Assembly (NCBI RefSeq): GCF_014472395.1
Contig: NZ_JACSZW010000011.1
Span: forward strand, 1-64,000
Reading direction: 5' to 3'
DNA: 64,000 nt
Source: Pedobacter sp. N36a
GTDB taxonomy: Bacteria; Bacteroidota; Bacteroidia; Sphingobacteriales; Sphingobacteriaceae
The position numbers and the translations under genes were made by a program. Within the stretch, counting starts at the first letter, position 1; each line of letters starts with the position of its first letter. The notes under the pieces are model-generated. The model saw nothing but the letters and a program-made list of their open reading frames with translations. It was not told the DNA's origin and searched no databases. Positions 1-9,096 of this stretch are shown one piece after another.

Positions 1-456
1 CTTTCAATGCAAAAGTGAAAGCTTTCAGGGCTACTTCCAGGGGCGTAAGAGATGTCAAATTCTTTCTGTTCAGACTTTCTAAAATCTATGCTTAAACTTC
101 CTTCCCCCCAAGAATTCCGCTTGATCCCTTCTTTCTCGTTTCCAAACACTGAATACGGACATCCTGAGAGAAGCCGCGATTTTGCAATATGTAGGAGCAT
201 TGCGCAAATGCAGAATATAAGTGTTTTCATTGTCCCTGTATATAAACTGGACTAATCTATGGGCTTCCATTAAAAAAGACAAGACCTTACAATCTCTCTA
301 AAAATGACAAAGAGAACAACATAAACACAATCAACAGCAATTAAATCCAATAAAAAAGGGGTTCTATTAAATAGGCCCCCTCTTATTTTATTTCCAATAC
401 TTCAATTAAATTTATTCTGATACCTCATATAATGCCTGTATATAATAAGGTATATA
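1..456. other. Gene-free stretch at left edge
   Basis: No convincing coding sequence is visible. The short open frames on both strands here overlap each other and have no recognisable domain or start context. The first bases contain a 12-bp palindrome (TGAAAGCTTTCA, 16-27). The right part holds the terminator of the leftward TonB-family gene. Confidence 0.6.
351..382 (-). terminator. Rho-independent terminator of the TonB-family gene
   Basis: On the minus strand AGGGG pairs with CCCCT (377-381 with 357-361), with an inner CTATT/AATAG helix, followed by a run of T residues. It lies about 75 nt beyond the stop codon of the leftward gene. Confidence 0.75.
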
Positions 457-1281
457 TTACTGCGCCAAGGCAAATGCCAATGGCATCGTATATCTTACCC
501 TAACCGGCTGCGCATTTTGTTGACCAGGTTTCCATTTTGGAGATTTGCGAATCACGCGGAGTGCTTCCTCATCACAACCTGAACCAATGCCACTGATCAG
601 TTTCACATCTGAGATGGATCCATCTCTTTCAATCACGAAACTTACCATCACCCTACCCTGCACTTCGTTTTCCTGTGCTAAGCTAGGATACCTCAGGTTT
701 CTTTGTAGAAATTTCGTCCAGCCTTTCATTCCACCTTCAAACTCCGGATATACTTCTATCCCCCTGACCTCATAGATTTCGTTATCTACTTCCGCTATAC
801 CACCAGCACCTTCCGTTCTTCCTCCAGTACCACCTTTACCTGTTTCTGGCAGCACCTGTAAATTGGTCTCCAAACCAGACTGTGTTACAGGACCTGCTAC
901 CGCATGCTCCATTTCTTTTAAGGTAGGCGGTTCCGATATTGGATTTTCGACTACAATTGGGTCGCCAACCGCTTTATATGTTTTCAATTTTTCTTTTATC
1001 GGCTCCAGTATTGGTGCCTTTTCTTCTTTTTTAGGAACCAATGGTGCTGCAGGAGGTCTCAGCTCCACAACTGTATCTTTTCTTTCAGCGATTTCCGGCG
1101 GACGATTAATCATGGTCAGTAAAAAAGGAATCACAAACAATGGTGTAGCAATCAACAGGGAACGCAAAAGGATTTTTGAGGATTCTGCCCTCAATACAAA
1201 GGCACCGTAATTTTGGTTTCTGTTTTTGAATACAAGGTCGAGCCACTCGGACTTGTATAAGTTTGAAGAGGAGTTTAGCAT
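457..1281 (-). CDS. TonB-family energy transducer
   Basis: This 274-residue protein has the TonB layout. A short cytoplasmic N-terminus is followed by one membrane segment at about residues 38-58, a Pro/Lys/Glu-rich periplasmic linker at about 70-110, and a C-terminal TonB domain at about 185-274 containing the family's YPS.A...VQGRV.V.F pattern. TonB proteins couple the ExbB/ExbD proton-motive-force motor to outer-membrane receptors, and this window encodes two such receptors. No exbB or exbD is next to it, so it is either a stand-alone TonB paralogue or serves receptors elsewhere. An AACCTTTG box (minus strand, 1286-1293) ends 4 nt before the ATG, which suggests a leaderless transcript. Confidence 0.88.
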   Translation of the reverse strand: MLNSSSNLYKSEWLDLVFKNRNQNYGAFVLRAESSKILLRSLLIATPLFVIPFLLTMINRPPEIAERKDTVVELRPPAAPLVPKKEEKAPILEPIKEKLKTYKAVGDPIVVENPISEPPTLKEMEHAVAGPVTQSGLETNLQVLPETGKGGTGGRTEGAGGIAEVDNEIYEVRGIEVYPEFEGGMKGWTKFLQRNLRYPSLAQENEVQGRVMVSFVIERDGSISDVKLISGIGSGCDEEALRVIRKSPKWKPGQQNAQPVRVRYTMPLAFALAQ

Positions 1282-1512
1282 AATTCAAAGGTTTTTCAAT
1301 GTAATGATGGGATTATTCCAAGTATTCCATAATCCGCAGCTGTTTTTAATAGTTTAGGTGAAAATCCGCAAAAACACTAAACAGAAAGCCCAACAAGGCT
1401 ATTTTTAAGCCTATTTTTCAAAAAACACCAAAAAACCAGAAATATTTCTTTGATTATCTAACGACATTCGTATTTTTACAAACAATTCAAGGAAAATACC
1501 AAACAAAAAATA

Positions 1513-1520
1513 TATTTTTG
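1513..1520 (+). promoter_or_regulatory. -7 box of glnN promoter
   Basis: TATTTTTG matches the Bacteroidota -7 consensus TAnnTTTG and lies 20 nt before the glnN ATG. No clear -33 element is seen. Confidence 0.5.
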
Positions 1521-1540
1521 ACCAAATTTTAAACAAATAA

Positions 1541-3727
1541 ATGAAAAGCTTAAGGACAACTGCATTAAAAGAGGCACAATCAAGAATTTCACCAGAAGTA
1601 AAGTCGCCTTCGACTAAGATTTCTGAGTTTTTCGGAGTGAATGTTTTTGATAAGAAAAAAATGAAAGACTTCTTATCAAAAGAAGTATTTGAAAAATTAA
1701 GTTCAACGATTGACCAAGGTGAGCTGATTAACCATGAAGATGCTAACCACATCGCTACTGCAATGAAAACTTGGGCTATGTCTAAAGGTGCAACACACTA
1801 CACGCACTGGTTTCAGCCATTAACAGGTTCTACAGCAGAAAAACATGATGCTTTCTTTGAGCCAAGTAAAGATGGTGCAATTGAAGTATTTGCAGGAAGT
1901 GCATTGGTTCAACAAGAGCCAGATGCCTCAAGTTTCCCTAATGGTGGTATTCGTAATACGTTCGAAGCACGTGGATATACTGCATGGGATCCTTCTTCTC
2001 CAGCATTCATTATGGAAAGCAAAGCAGGTAAAACACTTTGTATCCCTACTGTATTTATTGCTTACACAGGCGAAGCCCTTGATTATAAAGCCCCTCTTTT
2101 AAAAGCATTATCTGCTTTAGATAAAGCTGCAGTTGACGTTTGTCAGTATTTTGACAAAGGCATCACTAAAGTAACTGCTTCTCTAGGTATTGAGCAGGAA
2201 TATTTCCTGGTTGACCGTGCATTATACAATGCTCGTCCGGATTTAGCCTTAACAGGTCGTGCTTTATTTGGCCATATCTCCGCAAAAGGACAGCAATTAG
2301 AAGATCATTATTTCGGATCTATCCCTGAGCGTGTATTCACTTATATGGTTGACTTTGAAAACGAAGCCTTGAAATTAGGTATTCCTTTGAAAACCCGTCA
2401 CAATGAGGTTGCTCCTTCTCAATTTGAGTGTGCACCGATTTATGAAGAAATCAACCTTGCCATTGACCACAACCAATTGTTGATGGACTTAATGGAGAAA
2501 GTTGCAGTAAAACATAACTTCAAAGTGTTATTACATGAGAAACCTTATGCAGGTATCAATGGCTCAGGTAAACACAACAACTGGTCGTTGATCACGGATA
2601 CCGGCAAAAACTTATTGTCGCCAGGAAAAACACCTAAAAACAACTTAATGTTCTTAACGTTCTTCGTGAACACGATTAAAGCGGTACACGAACATGCAGA
2701 TCTTTTAAGAGCAAGTATTGCTTCAGTGAGCAACGATCACCGTTTAGGTGCTAACGAAGCCCCACCAGCAATCATTTCTATCTTCCTTGGTTCTCAATTG
2801 AACGACGTGTTAGATGAAATCGAATCTTCAAGAAGCATCATTAAGAAAGTAAAAAGCGAAGATTCATTATGGTTAGGTATTCCTAAGATCCCTCAGATCT
2901 CTTTTGATACTACCGACCGTAACCGTACTTCTCCATTTGCCTTTACTGGTAATAAATTTGAGTTAAGAGCCGTAGGTTCTTCTGAAAACTCTTCAGCACC
3001 AATGACCGTATTAAACGCAATCGTTGCTGATCAGTTGAATAAATTCAAAGTTGAAGTTGATAAATTGATCAAAAAAGGTGAGAAAAAAGATGTGGCTTTA
3101 TTAACCATCATCAAAAAATACCTTAAAGAATCAAAAGACATCCGTTTTGAAGGAAATGGTTACAGCCAGGAGTGGGAAGATGAAGCTGCAAAACGCGGTT
3201 TATCAAACATCAAAACTACACCTAAAGCATTAGATGCTTATGTAACAGATAAATCTACTGAGCTTTTTGCGAATACTAACATCTTCAGCAAACGTGAATT
3301 ACATGCTCGTCATGAGATCTTATTAGAAAGCTATTTCAAGAAACTTCAAATTGAAGCAAGAGTTATGGGAGAAATGGTAAACAGTATCATCATTCCTGCA
3401 ACCATCACTTACCAAAATGTATTAATTGAAAATGCTAAGGGCCTTAAAGACCTTGGATTATCAAAAGAAGCATTAGAAACTCCAGTGAACATTATCAATA
3501 AAGTTTCTGAGCATTTGAGCGGCCTGAAAGTAAACATCGACAAAATGCTGGAAGAACGTAAGATCACCAATGCTATTGAAGATAGTCGCGATAAAGCAAT
3601 CGCTTACGATGAGAACGTAAAATCATACTTCGATACGATCCGTTACCACACTGATAAATTGGAACAAATCGTTGACGACAGCGTATGGCCTCTACCAAAA
3701 TTCAGAGAATTATTGTTTTTGAAATAG
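1541..3727 (+). CDS. glnN: Glutamine synthetase type III
   Basis: The 728-residue length, the N-terminal segment typical of GSIII and the catalytic core motifs (for example NGSGKHNNWS, and the EQEYFLVD Glu cluster) identify the large type III glutamine synthetase of Bacteroidota and cyanobacteria. It makes glutamine from glutamate, ammonia and ATP as a cytoplasmic dodecamer. The gene is monocistronic: a TAnnTTTG box lies 20 nt upstream and a strong terminator follows. It has no link to the neighbouring genes. Confidence 0.97.
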   Translation: MKSLRTTALKEAQSRISPEVKSPSTKISEFFGVNVFDKKKMKDFLSKEVFEKLSSTIDQGELINHEDANHIATAMKTWAMSKGATHYTHWFQPLTGSTAEKHDAFFEPSKDGAIEVFAGSALVQQEPDASSFPNGGIRNTFEARGYTAWDPSSPAFIMESKAGKTLCIPTVFIAYTGEALDYKAPLLKALSALDKAAVDVCQYFDKGITKVTASLGIEQEYFLVDRALYNARPDLALTGRALFGHISAKGQQLEDHYFGSIPERVFTYMVDFENEALKLGIPLKTRHNEVAPSQFECAPIYEEINLAIDHNQLLMDLMEKVAVKHNFKVLLHEKPYAGINGSGKHNNWSLITDTGKNLLSPGKTPKNNLMFLTFFVNTIKAVHEHADLLRASIASVSNDHRLGANEAPPAIISIFLGSQLNDVLDEIESSRSIIKKVKSEDSLWLGIPKIPQISFDTTDRNRTSPFAFTGNKFELRAVGSSENSSAPMTVLNAIVADQLNKFKVEVDKLIKKGEKKDVALLTIIKKYLKESKDIRFEGNGYSQEWEDEAAKRGLSNIKTTPKALDAYVTDKSTELFANTNIFSKRELHARHEILLESYFKKLQIEARVMGEMVNSIIIPATITYQNVLIENAKGLKDLGLSKEALETPVNIINKVSEHLSGLKVNIDKMLEERKITNAIEDSRDKAIAYDENVKSYFDTIRYHTDKLEQIVDDSVWPLPKFRELLFLK

Positions 3728-3762
3728 AACCAAACCTCAATAAACCATTAAATTTTAGTTTT

Positions 3763-3800
3763 AATAACCCTTCAATGAATTTTGAAGGGTTATTTTTTTA
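3763..3800 (+). terminator. Terminator of glnN
   Basis: A perfect 12-bp stem (AATAACCCTTCA / TGAAGGGTTATT, 3763-3774 and 3783-3794) with an 8-nt loop is followed by a T run. Confidence 0.92.
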
Positions 3801-3831
3801 TTGTTAAGGCCTCAACATTCGGCCGTTTCCC

Positions 3832-3839
3832 TATCTTTG
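3832..3839 (+). promoter_or_regulatory. -7 box of purM, close to start codon
   Basis: TATCTTTG matches TAnnTTTG exactly and ends 7 nt before the purM ATG. Transcription would start at or just before the start codon, leaving little or no room for a ribosome binding site. Confidence 0.6.
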
Positions 3840-3846
3840 CAACAAC

Positions 3847-5028
3847 ATGAGTGATAACAGGTACAACCAACGTGGCGTTTCTGCGTCAAAAGAAGATGTG
3901 CACCAAGCCATCAAGAATATAGATAAAGGTATTTTTCCGCAAGCCTTCTGTAAAATCATACCTGATATTTTAGGGAATGATGACGCATTCTGCAATATTA
4001 TGCATGCAGATGGTGCCGGAACTAAATCTTCCCTCGCCTACGTATACTGGAAAGAAACAGGTGATATTTCCGTATGGAAAGGAATTGCTCAGGATGCCAT
4101 CATCATGAACATTGACGATTTGATTTGTGTAGGTGCTACAGACCAAATCCTTTTATCTTCTACCATCGGACGTAATAAGAATCTGATCCCAGGAGAAGTA
4201 ATTGCCGCAATCATCAATGGTACTGAAGAGATACTTGCAGAACTTAGAGAGCTAGGCATCTCTATCTACTCTACAGGTGGTGAAACTGCTGATGTAGGCG
4301 ACCTGGTACGCACGATCATTGTAGATTCTACGGTAACCTGCAGAATTGAAAGAGAAAAGATCATTAGCAATCATAAGATTCAGGCTGGTGATGTGATCGT
4401 TGGTCTTTCGTCTTCCGGACAAGCTACTTACGAAACAGAATATAACGGTGGTATGGGCTCTAACGGACTGACATCTGCCAGACATGATGTTTTTGATAAG
4501 TCGGTGGCCACAAGTTACCCAGAGAGCTTTGATCCTTCTGTTCCATTTGACCTGGTATTTTCTGGTGGCAAAAAGTTAACAGATACCATTAAGATTGATG
4601 AGGATACTGAAATTACCGTTGGAAAACTGGTACTTTCTCCTACACGTACTTATGCACCCGTGATTAAACAAATTTTAACCGCCTACAGAAGTCATATTCA
4701 TGGACTTGTTCATTGCAGTGGCGGAGCACAAACTAAAGTGCTTCACTTTGTAAATGATGATGTTCATATCATTAAAGACAATATGTTCCCAGTTCCTCCA
4801 TTGTTCCAGTTAATTCAAGAGCAGTCTGGCACAGATTGGAAAGAAATGTACAAAGTATTCAATATGGGCCATAGAATGGAATTATATGTTCCTGCAGCGA
4901 TTGCTGAAGATATTATCGCCATTTCTAAAAGCTTTAATATTGATGCGCAGATTATTGGCCGTGTAGAAGCTTCTGAGCAGAAACAAGTCACTATAGAAAG
5001 CGATAAAGGTACGTTTGTTTATAATTAA
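3847..5028 (+). CDS. purM: Phosphoribosylformylglycinamidine cyclo-ligase (AIR synthase), long Bacteroidota form
   Basis: The protein has 393 residues and the AIR-synthase fold: an N-terminal ATP-binding half with HADGAGTK and a DD motif (IMNIDDL), and a C-terminal half with glycine-rich elements. It matches the PurM role of closing the imidazole ring of AIR from FGAM and ATP in purine biosynthesis. It is longer than the roughly 345-residue proteobacterial enzyme, as is usual for the divergent Bacteroidota form often annotated only as AIR-synthase-related. The start is supported by the TATCTTTG box just upstream. No other pur gene is adjacent. Confidence 0.85.
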   Translation: MSDNRYNQRGVSASKEDVHQAIKNIDKGIFPQAFCKIIPDILGNDDAFCNIMHADGAGTKSSLAYVYWKETGDISVWKGIAQDAIIMNIDDLICVGATDQILLSSTIGRNKNLIPGEVIAAIINGTEEILAELRELGISIYSTGGETADVGDLVRTIIVDSTVTCRIEREKIISNHKIQAGDVIVGLSSSGQATYETEYNGGMGSNGLTSARHDVFDKSVATSYPESFDPSVPFDLVFSGGKKLTDTIKIDEDTEITVGKLVLSPTRTYAPVIKQILTAYRSHIHGLVHCSGGAQTKVLHFVNDDVHIIKDNMFPVPPLFQLIQEQSGTDWKEMYKVFNMGHRMELYVPAAIAEDIIAISKSFNIDAQIIGRVEASEQKQVTIESDKGTFVYN

Positions 5029-5063
5029 GTATTTAATTCGCTGAATAGCGTGATTTATAAAGG

Positions 5064-5095
5064 AAACCGGTGATTTTATTACCGGTTTTCTTGTT
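5064..5095 (+). terminator. Terminator of purM
   Basis: AAACCGGT (5064-5071) pairs perfectly with ACCGGTTT (5081-5088) and is followed by TCTTGTTTT. Confidence 0.85.
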
Positions 5096-5104
5096 TTGTG
5101 AAAT

Positions 5105-5200
5105 TAAGGAGGTAAAAAATAACACCTCGCTCCTCAAAGGCGGAAAGCCTTGCGCTGAAGGGCGAAAAACCTTCTAAGCCTTTTCTGAGAAGGTCTTATT
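5105..5200 (+). ncRNA. Possible structured small RNA or repeat element, copy 1
   Basis: Three hairpins follow one another: GAGGT/ACCTC, AAGGC/GCCTT, and ACCTTCT/AGAAGGT, the last followed by a T run. The block GCTCC..TCAAA..CTTGCGCTGAAGGG..AAAAA recurs, with changes, at 59739-59773 in another intergenic region. This could be an sRNA with its own terminator or a dispersed repeat. No expression evidence is available. Confidence 0.35.
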
Positions 5201-5424
5201 TTTTTAATATTAATTATTCTGCAAGCATTCGAACGAGATGGGTTAAAAAGAAAGATTATTTCCCAAGAGCGCTAAACCGGCTTATTAAACAAGATTGCTA
5301 AATAGAATACTAAGCAGCTATTAAATAAATTGGTTAGGCAACAAACCCCAAACCCGGCTTGATAAATAAGGCTAAAAACAGTAATTGATACTGAAATAAA
5401 TCAGACTAAAACAAATACCTAGCC

Positions 5425-5463
5425 TATAAAAAAGGGATCAAACTTAGCGTCTGATCCCTTTCT
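5425..5463 (-). terminator. Terminator of S46 peptidase gene
   Basis: AAAGGGATCA (5431-5440) and TGATCCCTTT (5452-5461) form a 10-bp stem. On the minus strand it is followed by a T run. Confidence 0.9.
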
Positions 5464-5518
5464 ACTTTTCCTGCACCATGGCTAAACACCTTGCAGATCG
5501 AATAATTATGATACAGAA

Positions 5519-7681
5519 TTATTTTTTAATGGACAATTCGTTGATAATATTTTTCGCACCACCCAACACATCAATACACCACAATACGTAGCGCACATCC
5601 ACACAGATCGTACGTTTAAATTTCTTATCAAAAGCGATATCACCACTCATTGCTTCCCAGTTACCATCAAAAGCAAGACCGATTAATTCCCCATTGCCAT
5701 TGATTACAGGAGAACCTGAGTTACCGCCAGTAATGTCATTGTTAGTGATGAAGTTTACCGTTAAAGTACCATCGTTACCATACTGACCGAAGTTCTTTTT
5801 GTTGTAGTTTTCGATTAGGTTAGCAGGAAGGTCAAACTCACTGTCGCCAGGAATGTACTTTTGCATCATACCATCGATGGTAGTGGTTGTTTTATATACA
5901 ATACCATCTTTTGGAGAATAATCCTGAACGTTACCATAAGAAAGACGCATCGTAGAGTTTGCATCTGGGTACATCAGTTTACCTTTGTTTTTTTCTAAGG
6001 TCGCTTTTAAATATAGGTGATCAAGATCTGCTTTTTTGCTTTCAAAATCAGCTACTAAAGAACCAAAATTAGTTTTGATGTAGTCTGGAGGATATACGTT
6101 GGCCGCATATTTATAGCCTGGATCAGCTTTAACTGCTTCGACAGAAGGATTTGTGGCCATAAAGGCTTTCAATTTAGCTGTTTTAATCAGGTTGCTATTT
6201 TCCCACAGGTAATCTGCGAACTTCTCGAAGGTTGTTTCAGGATTTCCTGTCCAGTACTTTTCAGCGATTTCCGCGAAGAATTTAGGCTGAGATTTCACAG
6301 GAACATCTTGGTAGAAACTGGCTAAAATTTTAGCGAAGATCTTTTTATCAGCAGCTTCTACATAAGTCTCCTCATAAGCAGCTGCAGCAGTCTGAAGGTT
6401 TGCTTTTACTTTTTCAGCGAAAGCAGCATCGCCTTTTTTCTGATCTACAGCAGCAAAAGAGCGCAGGATTGTAATCGCATTAGGCACCCATGCAGAAGCC
6501 ATAAAACCTTCATTGATATAAGTCCGCTGTACAGAGATCGGATCGATTTCTTTATAGATCTGAGCATATTGCTCCATCAGACCAGCGAATTCAGTTTTCT
6601 GAGCTGCCCAATCCGTAAAAGCTTTCTCTTCTTTTCTTTTTGAATCGGCAACTTTCAGTCTTTTCAACTGTTCCGTCTGACCGATATAATATTTCCAGTA
6701 GTTGGCAATATTTGCATATTGAGAAGACAATTTCAAGCGTGTATCTACGCTTTTGTCCATTTCCTGTTTCCAGGATTTCAAGCGGATATCACGTAATTTA
6801 ACGATAGTTGGACTTACTTTTTCAGTAGCCAAATCCACACCATAAGAAGTTAAATATCTGTCCGTACGACCAGGATAACCATAAACCATGGAGAAATCAC
6901 CATTTTTCACTCCTTTGATAGAAACAGGAAGGAATTTTTTCGGGGTATAAGGAACGTTTGCTGCTGTATATTTTGCAGGGGCATTGTCTTTACCGGCATA
7001 AACTCTGAACACAGAGAAATCACCCGTCTGACGTGGCCATTCCCAGTTGTCTGTATCACCACCAAATTTACCGATATTTTGAGGAGGCGCACCTACCAAA
7101 CGAATGTCATCAAAACGTTCGTATACAAAAAGGATAAACTGGTTAGATTTATAAAAATCTTTCACATTTGCTTCGATAGTTGGGCCAGTTACTGCGGCTT
7201 TAGCAATTGTACTGAATACTTCCAGCATTTTAGAAGATTTCTCCGCACCGGTAAGGCCTTTTGTAGCGGCTTCAACCTGAGGAGTTACATCTTCCATTTT
7301 CAATAGGAATTTCACAAACAATCCATCAATAGGCTTCTCTTCCCCATAATTTTTGGCGTAGAAACCATTGTCAAGGATGTTATTCTGAGGAGTAGAGTTC
7401 GAAGCGATTGCATCGTAACCACAGTGGTGATTGGTAAAGATCAGTCCTTTATCGGAAACGATCTCACCAGTACAGAAACCACCGAAATGAACGATCGCAT
7501 CTTTCAGACTGGAGCCATTTGCATTGTAAAGGTCTTTTGCGGTTAGCTTAAAACCCTGCTTCTTCATTTGCTCATAGTTCTTTCCTATCAGCATCGGGAT
7601 CCACATCCCTTCATCTGCGTTAACTGTATTCGCAAAGGACATAACCATTGCACACAGCAGCAGATAAACTGTTTTTCTCAT
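5519..7681 (-). CDS. S46 family dipeptidyl-peptidase (DPP7-type)
   Basis: This 720-residue secreted serine exopeptidase has a signal peptide (residues 1 to about 22, ending VNA). The S46 catalytic triad is recognisable as His in TNHHCGYDA, Asp in the GDTDNWEWPR region and Ser655 in GGNSGSPV. The family releases dipeptides from oligopeptides in the periplasm. The residue 18 positions after the nucleophile is Gly. In the family Arg here marks DPP11 (Asp/Glu at P1) and Gly marks DPP7-type preference for hydrophobic residues, so DPP7 specificity is inferred. A TAACTTTG box (minus strand, 7707-7714) lies about 25 nt before the ATG. The gene is monocistronic with its own terminator. Confidence 0.93.
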   Translation of the reverse strand: MRKTVYLLLCAMVMSFANTVNADEGMWIPMLIGKNYEQMKKQGFKLTAKDLYNANGSSLKDAIVHFGGFCTGEIVSDKGLIFTNHHCGYDAIASNSTPQNNILDNGFYAKNYGEEKPIDGLFVKFLLKMEDVTPQVEAATKGLTGAEKSSKMLEVFSTIAKAAVTGPTIEANVKDFYKSNQFILFVYERFDDIRLVGAPPQNIGKFGGDTDNWEWPRQTGDFSVFRVYAGKDNAPAKYTAANVPYTPKKFLPVSIKGVKNGDFSMVYGYPGRTDRYLTSYGVDLATEKVSPTIVKLRDIRLKSWKQEMDKSVDTRLKLSSQYANIANYWKYYIGQTEQLKRLKVADSKRKEEKAFTDWAAQKTEFAGLMEQYAQIYKEIDPISVQRTYINEGFMASAWVPNAITILRSFAAVDQKKGDAAFAEKVKANLQTAAAAYEETYVEAADKKIFAKILASFYQDVPVKSQPKFFAEIAEKYWTGNPETTFEKFADYLWENSNLIKTAKLKAFMATNPSVEAVKADPGYKYAANVYPPDYIKTNFGSLVADFESKKADLDHLYLKATLEKNKGKLMYPDANSTMRLSYGNVQDYSPKDGIVYKTTTTIDGMMQKYIPGDSEFDLPANLIENYNKKNFGQYGNDGTLTVNFITNNDITGGNSGSPVINGNGELIGLAFDGNWEAMSGDIAFDKKFKRTICVDVRYVLWCIDVLGGAKNIINELSIKK

Positions 7682-7706
7682 GATATAATAAATTAGTTTT
7701 GATACC

Positions 7707-7714
7707 CAAAGTTA
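7707..7714 (-). promoter_or_regulatory. -7 box of S46 peptidase gene
   Basis: On the minus strand this reads TAACTTTG, an exact TAnnTTTG match 25 nt before the start codon. Confidence 0.5.
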
Positions 7715-7742
7715 AGTAATTGTGACCATTAATAGGTATAGA

Positions 7743-8963
7743 TTACAAGCTTACCGTCTTTCTTTGCGCATATTTACTTCTATAAATCACGAAACCTACA
7801 GTGGCGGCAATGCCGATGAGTCCTTCCAGGAAGATCGCCGGTCTTGGGCCCATTACATTAGCCATCCAGCCAATCAGCAGACTGCCGATCGGAAGAATGC
7901 CCTGGTATGCCATTACATAGTAACTAATGGCCCTCCCACGCATCTCTGGAACCGCATGTGTTTGAATATAAGTATTGATGGCAGAAGTTTGTCCCATCAT
8001 CCCGATTCCTGTTAGGGTCATAAAAAATAAGGCCAATGGCAATTGCGGCGCATAGGCAAGAAACAATAAGCTACCACCCAGGATTCCTCCGGCAATCACC
8101 ACCATTTTCATCAGGCCGTTACTATGTTTCAGGTTGGCTAAGTACACCGCAGTAATGATAGAACCTAGTCCGGCAGCACTTTCAAACCAACTGAAAGTCC
8201 TGGCATCCCCATTAAAAATGTCTTTGGCAAAAATGGGCATCAAGGTATTAAATGGGATCACAAATAAACTGCTCAAGCCAATCATGATCAGCATACTGCT
8301 TAGGTTTTTATCTCCAGAAACGTATTTAAATCCTTCATCCAACTCTTTCCAAATGCTTTTCTCTGATTTTATGATTTCTACCGCTTTTAGTCGCATCATA
8401 AACAGGCAGATCAATACCGGGATATAGCTCAGGAAGTTCAGTATAAAGCAAAAGTCTGTTCCAAATGTACTCAGGATGATCCCGGCAACTGCAGGACCAG
8501 CGATTCTGGCAAAGTTGACCATCGTAGAATTCAGCGCGATGGCATTGGGCAAGTCTTCTTTATGGTCTACCATTTCCACCATAATCGATTGTCGGCAAGT
8601 CATGTCAAAGGCATTAATGATTCCTTGGATCAGACTCAGTGCAACGATTAGGAGGATGTTGTAATAGCCAAAAAATAGGATTCCGGCCAAGGCTCCTGCC
8701 TGTAGCATCGAGGCGATCTGCGTGAGCACTAGAATTCTGTAACGGTTATGGCGATCTACCAGACTTCCCGCATAAGGTGATAACAATAACGAAGGAATCA
8801 GACTCACAAAACCAACTACTCCCAATAGTAACGCAGATCCTGTCAGCTGATACACCAACCAACTCACCGCCGTCTTCTGCATCCAAGTGCCCACCAGGGA
8901 GATAGATTGTCCGTAAAAAAACAGTTTAAAGTTGCGGGATTTGAGTGATCGAAATAGTGCCAT
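7743..8963 (-). CDS. MFS transporter, EntS/MFS_3-like exporter
   Basis: The protein has 406 residues with about 12 hydrophobic segments. The N-terminus (FKLFFYGQSISLVGTWMQ) and the D.hNRhRhL-type loop after helix 2 (GSLVDRHNRYRIL) are typical of the MFS_3 group that includes the enterobactin exporter EntS. It probably exports a small molecule at the inner membrane; the substrate cannot be told from sequence. It is divergent from the LysR gene at 9097, with a 133-bp shared control region containing an ATCCC-N7-GGGAT inverted repeat (8994-9010), so regulation by that LysR protein is likely. Confidence 0.88.
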   Translation of the reverse strand: MALFRSLKSRNFKLFFYGQSISLVGTWMQKTAVSWLVYQLTGSALLLGVVGFVSLIPSLLLSPYAGSLVDRHNRYRILVLTQIASMLQAGALAGILFFGYYNILLIVALSLIQGIINAFDMTCRQSIMVEMVDHKEDLPNAIALNSTMVNFARIAGPAVAGIILSTFGTDFCFILNFLSYIPVLICLFMMRLKAVEIIKSEKSIWKELDEGFKYVSGDKNLSSMLIMIGLSSLFVIPFNTLMPIFAKDIFNGDARTFSWFESAAGLGSIITAVYLANLKHSNGLMKMVVIAGGILGGSLLFLAYAPQLPLALFFMTLTGIGMMGQTSAINTYIQTHAVPEMRGRAISYYVMAYQGILPIGSLLIGWMANVMGPRPAIFLEGLIGIAATVGFVIYRSKYAQRKTVSL

Positions 8964-9096
8964 GCGAATTTATTTGTGAACTTTTTTTGTCACATCCCAA
9001 ATCTCGGGATAAAGAATATATTTGTAAAATTGATAGTTTTAATAGTATTGATTAGTTTTAACGATCGATATTATCCATTTTAAAAGCGATAACACT
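8964..9096. promoter_or_regulatory. Divergent control region between MFS and lysR
   Basis: It contains a TATATTTG -7 box for lysR (9017-9024), an inverted repeat ATCCC-N7-GGGAT (8994-9010), and two direct repeats TTGATAGTTTTAA (9030-9042) and TTGATTAGTTTTAA (9048-9061). The repeats are candidate LysR-binding or autoregulatory sites. Confidence 0.45.

Larger units (their letters stand above)
5029..5518. other. Intergenic region with two hairpin terminators and imperfect repeats
   Basis: No gene is visible. In order it holds the purM terminator (5064-5095), a structured element ending in a second terminator-like hairpin (5105-5200) that resembles 59730-59800, two imperfect direct repeats (5273-5303 and 5350-5378, core AAACC(C)GGCTT), and the terminator of the leftward S46 peptidase gene. 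Confidence 0.7.

Noticed and set aside
52..282. Two overlapping short open frames on opposite strands at the left edge
   Set aside because: No domain, no promoter or ribosome site, and they overlap each other almost completely; composition looks non-coding.
863..1210. 115-codon frame antisense to the TonB-family gene
   Set aside because: Shadow of the proline-rich linker; no independent support.
5029..5518. Possible riboswitch downstream of purM
   Set aside because: The structure follows rather than precedes the gene and matches no known aptamer that can be recognised by eye.
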